Shown in pieces: positions 60,300-64,000 of a stretch of DNA of 64,000 nucleotides. Origin of the DNA: Eubacteriales bacterium (lineage in GTDB: Bacteria > Bacillota > Clostridia > Oscillospirales > Oscillospiraceae). The notes beneath the pieces are model-generated. The model saw only the letters and a program-made list of their open reading frames with translations, was not told the DNA's origin and searched no databases. The DNA is taken from the NCBI GenBank assembly GCA_030536515.1, contig JAUNPV010000004.1, forward strand, positions 78,173-142,172, in the 5' to 3' direction. The translations under genes and the position numbers were made by a program. Every line of letters begins with the position of its first letter. Position 1 is the stretch's first letter.

Positions 60300-60755
60300 C
60301 AGTTTCATCTGGAAATCCATATGGCGGACGGTGAAGCCCAGGGATTCGTAGAGGCGGATAGCCGTTTCGTTCTGTGGGACGGCGCTCAGTTCCATGTCGG
60401 TGCAGCCACGCTCTTTGGCAATCTCCCGGAGCTCCAGCATCAGCTGTCTGCCAATGCCCTGGTGCCGGAAGGGCTCCGCCACACAGAGTTCTTCCACATA
60501 CAATATCTTCCGGGGCATCAGGCTCCAATGGTTCAGCTCCCGGAGATCGAAGCGGACATAGGCAGCCACTTCCCCGTTTGCTTCCGCAACATACATGAGC
60601 TTTTCCGCAAAGAACTTGGCAAAGCCCTTTTCATTGTAGAATTCTGCAGAAGGTCGAAAGATATCAGGCCGCCAATTCACATGAAGCTCATGAACCTGCC
60701 GTGCAAGACTGTTGACGGCCTCCCGGTCTGCTTCCTGAGCGGGGCGCAGAATCAT
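60297..60755 (-). CDS. GNAT-family N-acetyltransferase
   Basis: The 152-residue protein has MILRPAQEADREAVNSLARQ at the N-terminus, VEELCVAEPFRHQGIGRQLML (acetyl-CoA loop), and AIRLYESLGFTVRHMDFQMKL at the end, typical RimI-like GNAT. It overlaps the tyrS stop by 4 bp (ATGA), so it is the third gene of the Tyr T-box operon. Confidence 0.92.
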   Translation of the reverse strand: MILRPAQEADREAVNSLARQVHELHVNWRPDIFRPSAEFYNEKGFAKFFAEKLMYVAEANGEVAAYVRFDLRELNHWSLMPRKILYVEELCVAEPFRHQGIGRQLMLELREIAKERGCTDMELSAVPQNETAIRLYESLGFTVRHMDFQMKL

Positions 60756-61984
60756 GCCAGCACCGCCTTGTGGAAAACCTTCTTGCCCTTGCGGATTTTG
60801 ACGCCCTCACGGAGCATTTCCCCGGTGACGGCGAAGGTGGCGGCACTTACCTTTTCGTCATTGACGAACACGCCGCCCTGCTCCACCAGCCGGCGGGCCT
60901 CCTTGTTGGAGGACGCCAGGCCGCACGCCACCATCAGGTTCAGGATGCCCAGCTGGCCGTCCTTCAGCGCGTCGGCGGTGAGCTCGGTGGTGGGCATATT
61001 GGCATCGTCACCGGCCCCTGCGAACAGGGCGCGGGCGGCGGCCTGGGCCTTGTCGGCCTCCTGCTGGCCGTGGACCATCTTCGTCAGCTCGTAGGCCAGG
61101 ACCTCCTTGGCCTCGTTGATGCGCGCGTCCTTCCAGGTGTCCATTTCGTCAATCTGCTCCAGAGGCAGGAAGGTCAGCATCCGGATGCACTTCATTACGT
61201 CGGCATCGGCCACGTTCCGCCAGTACTGGTAGAAATCGTAGGGCGAGGTCTTGTTGGCGTCCAGCCAGACGGCGTTTCCGGCGGTCTTGCCCATCTTCTT
61301 GCCCTGGGAATCGGTGAGCAGAGTGATGGTCATGGCGTGGGCATCCTCCTTGCGGAGCTTCCGCCGGATGAGCTCCCGGCCGCCCAGCATATTGCTCCAC
61401 TGGTCGTCGCCGCCGAATTCCAGGTTGCAGCCGTAGGTCTGGTACAGGTGGTAGAAGTCGTAGGACTGCATAATCATGTAGTTGAATTCCAGGAAGGTCA
61501 GGCCGCCCTCGCCGTCCATGCGCTGCTTGTAGCACTCGGCCCGGAGCATATTGTTCACGGAGAAGCAGGCTCCCACCTCCCGCAGCAGGTCCACGTAGTT
61601 CAGATTCATCAGCCAGTCGGCGTTGTTGACCATCCGGGCCTTGCCCTCGCCGAACTCGATGAAGCGCTCCATCTGGCGCTTGAAGCAGGCGGCGTTGTGG
61701 TCGATGTCCTCACGGGTGAGCATTTTCCGCATATCCGACCGGCCGGAGGGGTCGCCGATCATGGTGGTGCCGCCGCCGATGAGGGCGATGGGCTTGTTTC
61801 CGGCCATTTGCAGCCGCTTCATCAGGGTCAGGGCCATAAAGTGGCCGGCGGTGAGGCTGTCGGCGGTGCAGTCGAAGCCGATGTAGAAGGTGGCCTTGCC
61901 GTTGTCAATGGCCTCCCGGACGGCCTCCTCGTTGGTGACCTGGGCAATCAGGCCCCGGGCAACCAGTTCATCGTACATTTTCAT
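60752..61984 (-). CDS. tyrS: Tyrosyl-tRNA synthetase
   Basis: It charges tRNA-Tyr. The 410-residue class I synthetase has YIGFDCTADSLTAGHF (HIGH-like), GGGTTMIGDPSGRSDMR, the KMSKS-like GKKMGKT, and a C-terminal S4 RNA-binding domain (about 340-405). Its ATG overlaps the peptidase stop by 4 bp, so tyrS depends on the T-box lying before the peptidase gene. Confidence 0.97.
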   Translation of the reverse strand: MKMYDELVARGLIAQVTNEEAVREAIDNGKATFYIGFDCTADSLTAGHFMALTLMKRLQMAGNKPIALIGGGTTMIGDPSGRSDMRKMLTREDIDHNAACFKRQMERFIEFGEGKARMVNNADWLMNLNYVDLLREVGACFSVNNMLRAECYKQRMDGEGGLTFLEFNYMIMQSYDFYHLYQTYGCNLEFGGDDQWSNMLGGRELIRRKLRKEDAHAMTITLLTDSQGKKMGKTAGNAVWLDANKTSPYDFYQYWRNVADADVMKCIRMLTFLPLEQIDEMDTWKDARINEAKEVLAYELTKMVHGQQEADKAQAAARALFAGAGDDANMPTTELTADALKDGQLGILNLMVACGLASSNKEARRLVEQGGVFVNDEKVSAATFAVTGEMLREGVKIRKGKKVFHKAVLA

Positions 61985-62916
61985 AGTTCATTTTCCTTTC
62001 CTTGCATCAAATTGGTCAGCGCATTGCGCAGAAGATGGACGTTTTTTTCATCCAGGACGGTGTCCCTGGGGGTGTGGATGCGGCCCAGCCAGGGAGCGGC
62101 CCGGCCCTGGCGCAGGGCGCAGATGCCCACGCCCCTGGGGAAATTGGCCTGGTCCGAGGGGTAGACGGCGAAGCCCCGTTTGCGGAGGAGGATGGATTTT
62201 TCGCCGTAGGTCCCGGCGATTTTCTCCAGAGCGGCCATGTCCTCCCGGGATTTTTTCAGCCTTTTCGTGGGAAACAGCCACAGCTGGTCCCCCTCGCCCA
62301 CGCAGTCCAGGTTCAGCACCGTCTGCCTGGGGGTCTGCTTTTTGTGCCGGCTCTGATACCCGGCGGAGCCCAGCAGACCGGCCTCCTCCAGGTCAAACAG
62401 GACAAAGCAGACCAGGCTCCGGTCCGCCTCCGGCAGAGTCCTGGCAATTTCCAGCAGGGTGATGACGCCGGAGGTGTTGTCGTTGGCGTTGTGGGGGTTG
62501 GCGGGGCCCAGGAAGAACAGGAAGAATACCACCCAGAAGGCAATGAGCCAGGTCCCGTGGCCCAGCTGCCAGCTGTGAAACGCCAGGCCCACGGGAATGG
62601 CCGGAATCAGAGGAATGGCCAGCATCACCGCCGCCACGGCCAGCTGATACAGCACAAACAGCCAGAAGCTGGTGGGGGTGATGAGGTTGGGAATGGGCAG
62701 CCGGGCGCAGGTGTCATAGTGGGCGGTGACCAGGTATTTCGCCGTGGCCGGGTCCCCGAGAATAAGGTTTCTGGCCCCAAGGGTTCCCTTCTCCACCCGG
62801 CTTTCATACCCCCAGGCGGCCGCCAGGGCCTGGACATCCTCCCGAAAGGCCCGCTTCTGCTTTCGGGATTTCCGGACGGGATAGGCAGACAGTACATCCA
62901 TTGGACACGTTAACAT
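61981..62916 (-). CDS. Membrane M28-type zinc peptidase
   Basis: The 311-residue protein has zinc-aminopeptidase motifs split by membrane helices: H66-Y-D68, two or three membrane helices (83-138), NDNTSG with D146, DLEEAG with E177-E178, LNLDCVGEGD, and a final His in IHTPRDT. All five expected M28 ligands or catalytic residues are visible. The ATG follows GAGGAACCTT. As first gene after the Tyr T-box it should be induced on tyrosine starvation together with tyrS. Confidence 0.88.
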   Translation of the reverse strand: MLTCPMDVLSAYPVRKSRKQKRAFREDVQALAAAWGYESRVEKGTLGARNLILGDPATAKYLVTAHYDTCARLPIPNLITPTSFWLFVLYQLAVAAVMLAIPLIPAIPVGLAFHSWQLGHGTWLIAFWVVFFLFFLGPANPHNANDNTSGVITLLEIARTLPEADRSLVCFVLFDLEEAGLLGSAGYQSRHKKQTPRQTVLNLDCVGEGDQLWLFPTKRLKKSREDMAALEKIAGTYGEKSILLRKRGFAVYPSDQANFPRGVGICALRQGRAAPWLGRIHTPRDTVLDEKNVHLLRNALTNLMQGKENEL

Positions 62917-62954
62917 AAGGTTCCTCTCTTTCTTTCTCAAAGCCGATACCACAC

Positions 62955-63262
62955 AAAAAAGCCCTCTGTCCCCACAGGGACAGAGGGCGTAAACTACGCG
63001 GTACCACCTCATGTTCGGCACTTACCTCACGGCAATGCCCTCGGGACGTCCAGCAACGTCTTTCGCTGTGTCGGGCGAACCCGTCCTCCCCTACTATTTG
63101 TCATTGCGAACCAGTGCTCACACTGGTGCGGCAATCCGTTCTTTCAGGGGGGCCACTCCGGGAGGTATTTGGGCGCAGCTTTCCCGCTGCCTTGCACCAA
63201 CCGGCAGCTCTCTGGCGGAAAGGGATTGCGCTTACTTGTTCCCTTCAACGTGTTATCTTTAT
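62955..63262 (-). promoter_or_regulatory. T-box leader, Tyr specifier
   Basis: On the minus strand the stem-I signature GAGAGCTGCCGGTTGGTGCAA (about 63197-63217) is followed by AAATACCTCC, where TAC (63165-63167) is the Tyr specifier. The T-box GAGGTGGTACCGCGTAG lies at 62994-63010, and the terminator GCCCTCTGTCC/GGACAGAGGGC plus TTTTTT at 62955-62988. A TGTCATTGCGAA half element lies between the specifier and the T-box. Confidence 0.92.
63099..63147. repeat. TGTCATTGCGAA-family half element inside the Tyr T-box leader
   Basis: TGTCATTGCGAACCAGTG, a loop, CACTGGTGCGGCAATCCG, then TTCTTTC. It occupies the region between stem I and the antiterminator, where stem III and spacers normally lie. 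Confidence 0.8.
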
Positions 63263-63263
63263 T

Positions 63264-63292
63264 AGGATAGCAAAGTTGATTGGATTTGTCAA
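63264..63292 (-). promoter_or_regulatory. Sigma-A-type promoter of the Tyr T-box operon
   Basis: On the minus strand TTGACA and TATCCT have a 17-bp spacer, just upstream of the T-box leader. Confidence 0.78.
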
Positions 63293-63897
63293 GGATTATT
63301 CGCTAAAAAGTTTTGAAATGCAGACTCATCCAGCTTGAAAGTCAGTCCATCATAGGTTTCTCCACAAACCTGGCGGAAGCCAACCTCCCGGTCACATACT
63401 GCAAATCCCAATTTTTCAGCCACATGAACCATACGCAAATTTCCAGACCATGTTTGAAGACACAGGTCTGATAACCCATTTTCCAGATGATATTGGATAA
63501 AGGCGGTCAGTGCCTGCGTACCCAGGTTTTTGCCCCAGAAGCAGCTTTCGTGAATATCCACGCCCAATGTATGATAAAAGGTTTCTGTTTCCCTCCCTTT
63601 TAAGGAACTGACCCACTCATAATTCTGATCGACCAGATAGGAACTTACCCGTCCAATATGATGCCCGTCCAGGGTATCTACCTCAAATGACCAGCGGAAT
63701 CCTTCCTTCTGTCGGGCTAGACCGGCAAGTTCTTCTTTTCGGTAGGAAACCGGGTCAAATTTTGCCAGTTCTTCTTCCATTTCCCAGGGAGCGTCCCACA
63801 AGGCCCACTGTGTGTCCGTCGTTTTCCAGCGAATCTCGTCGTCAATGTCACTTTCTTTTCGGTCCCGAAGGATGATATTTCGATATTGTATTTTCAT
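63289..63897 (-). CDS. GNAT-family acetyltransferase, AT-richer than neighbours
   Basis: The 202-residue protein reads as a RimJ/RimL-type GNAT: IILRDRKESDIDDEIRW, then GVDIHESCFWGKNLGTQALTAF (acetyl-CoA loop), and VAEKLGFAVCDREVG. The ATG follows GGAG at 10 bp. Base and codon use are clearly less GC-rich than in every other gene here, which points to recent acquisition. Its last codons overlap the Tyr T-box promoter. Confidence 0.85.
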   Translation of the reverse strand: MKIQYRNIILRDRKESDIDDEIRWKTTDTQWALWDAPWEMEEELAKFDPVSYRKEELAGLARQKEGFRWSFEVDTLDGHHIGRVSSYLVDQNYEWVSSLKGRETETFYHTLGVDIHESCFWGKNLGTQALTAFIQYHLENGLSDLCLQTWSGNLRMVHVAEKLGFAVCDREVGFRQVCGETYDGLTFKLDESAFQNFLANNP

Positions 63898-64000
63898 ATC
63901 TACGCTGCTCCTATTCTTCAGTGCAAACAAACGGGAGGGTCAGTGACCAATGTCACTAAGTTAGCGACATGATTCCAAAAGACAGTCCCATAACGAACGA

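Overview
The window is a high-GC, spore-forming Clostridia chromosome segment, most consistent with an Oscillospiraceae-type gut organism. The assignment is an inference from gene content (spoVAD/spoVAE with a sigma-G-type promoter, spoIIR, AddAB rather than RecBCD, IreB, T-box leaders, complete shikimate operon) and not from a database match. Both strands are densely coded, with short leaders, strong Shine-Dalgarno sites and many ATGA or TGATG gene overlaps.

Layout. 1-664: AT-rich, geneless left edge ending at tRNA-Thr(CGT). 792-3968 (minus): family-4 uracil-DNA glycosylase and two tandem DacF-like proteins that have lost the catalytic serine. 4094-7818 (plus): ComEA-like protein, two-component system, GerMN-like lipoprotein, exonuclease III. 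7866-10351 (minus): nnrD, a lipoprotein and an orphan MazF. 10468-14238: Phe T-box and pheST. 14469-16251: ireB, a small unknown protein and an NlpC/P60 hydrolase. 17053-18576: spoVAD, spoVAE and an Asn/Gln-rich micro-ORF. 18621-27174 (minus): NUDIX pseudogene, lipoprotein, addA, addB. 27291-29035 (minus): spoIIR, ispE. 29389-33419: divergent envelope/kinase pair. 33611-34734: PLC-like and VanZ genes. 34764-36905 (minus): PcrA-like helicase. 37014-45145: Phe/Tyr-type attenuator followed by aroF-tyrA-aroB-aroA-aroC-pheA-aroEK-aroQ. 45291-50109 (minus): ABC exporter and GtrA. 50286-52877: D-lactate dehydrogenase, PlsC-like and PAP2 genes. 53410-57465 (minus): yajC, tgt, double GNAT, queA. 57702-59914: dapA and an oxidoreductase. 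60297-62916 (minus): Tyr T-box operon of M28 peptidase, tyrS and GNAT. 63289-63897: AT-richer GNAT.

The clearest theme is aromatic amino-acid control by three leaders. A Phe-specifier (TTC) T-box precedes pheST. A Tyr-specifier (TAC) T-box precedes peptidase-tyrS. What looks like a ribosome-mediated attenuator, with a 20-codon leader peptide holding seven Phe/Tyr residues in eight codons, precedes an operon encoding all seven shikimate steps plus the Tyr and Phe branch enzymes.

A second theme is dispersed palindromic DNA. There is a ~203-bp four-hairpin repeat (three copies, two of them flanked by duplicated terminator hairpins), a TGTCATTGCGAA-ended family (six sites, one inside the Tyr T-box leader) and a GTAGGG/CCCTAC-ended family. 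Finally, addBA and pcrA share a gapless 39-bp promoter block.
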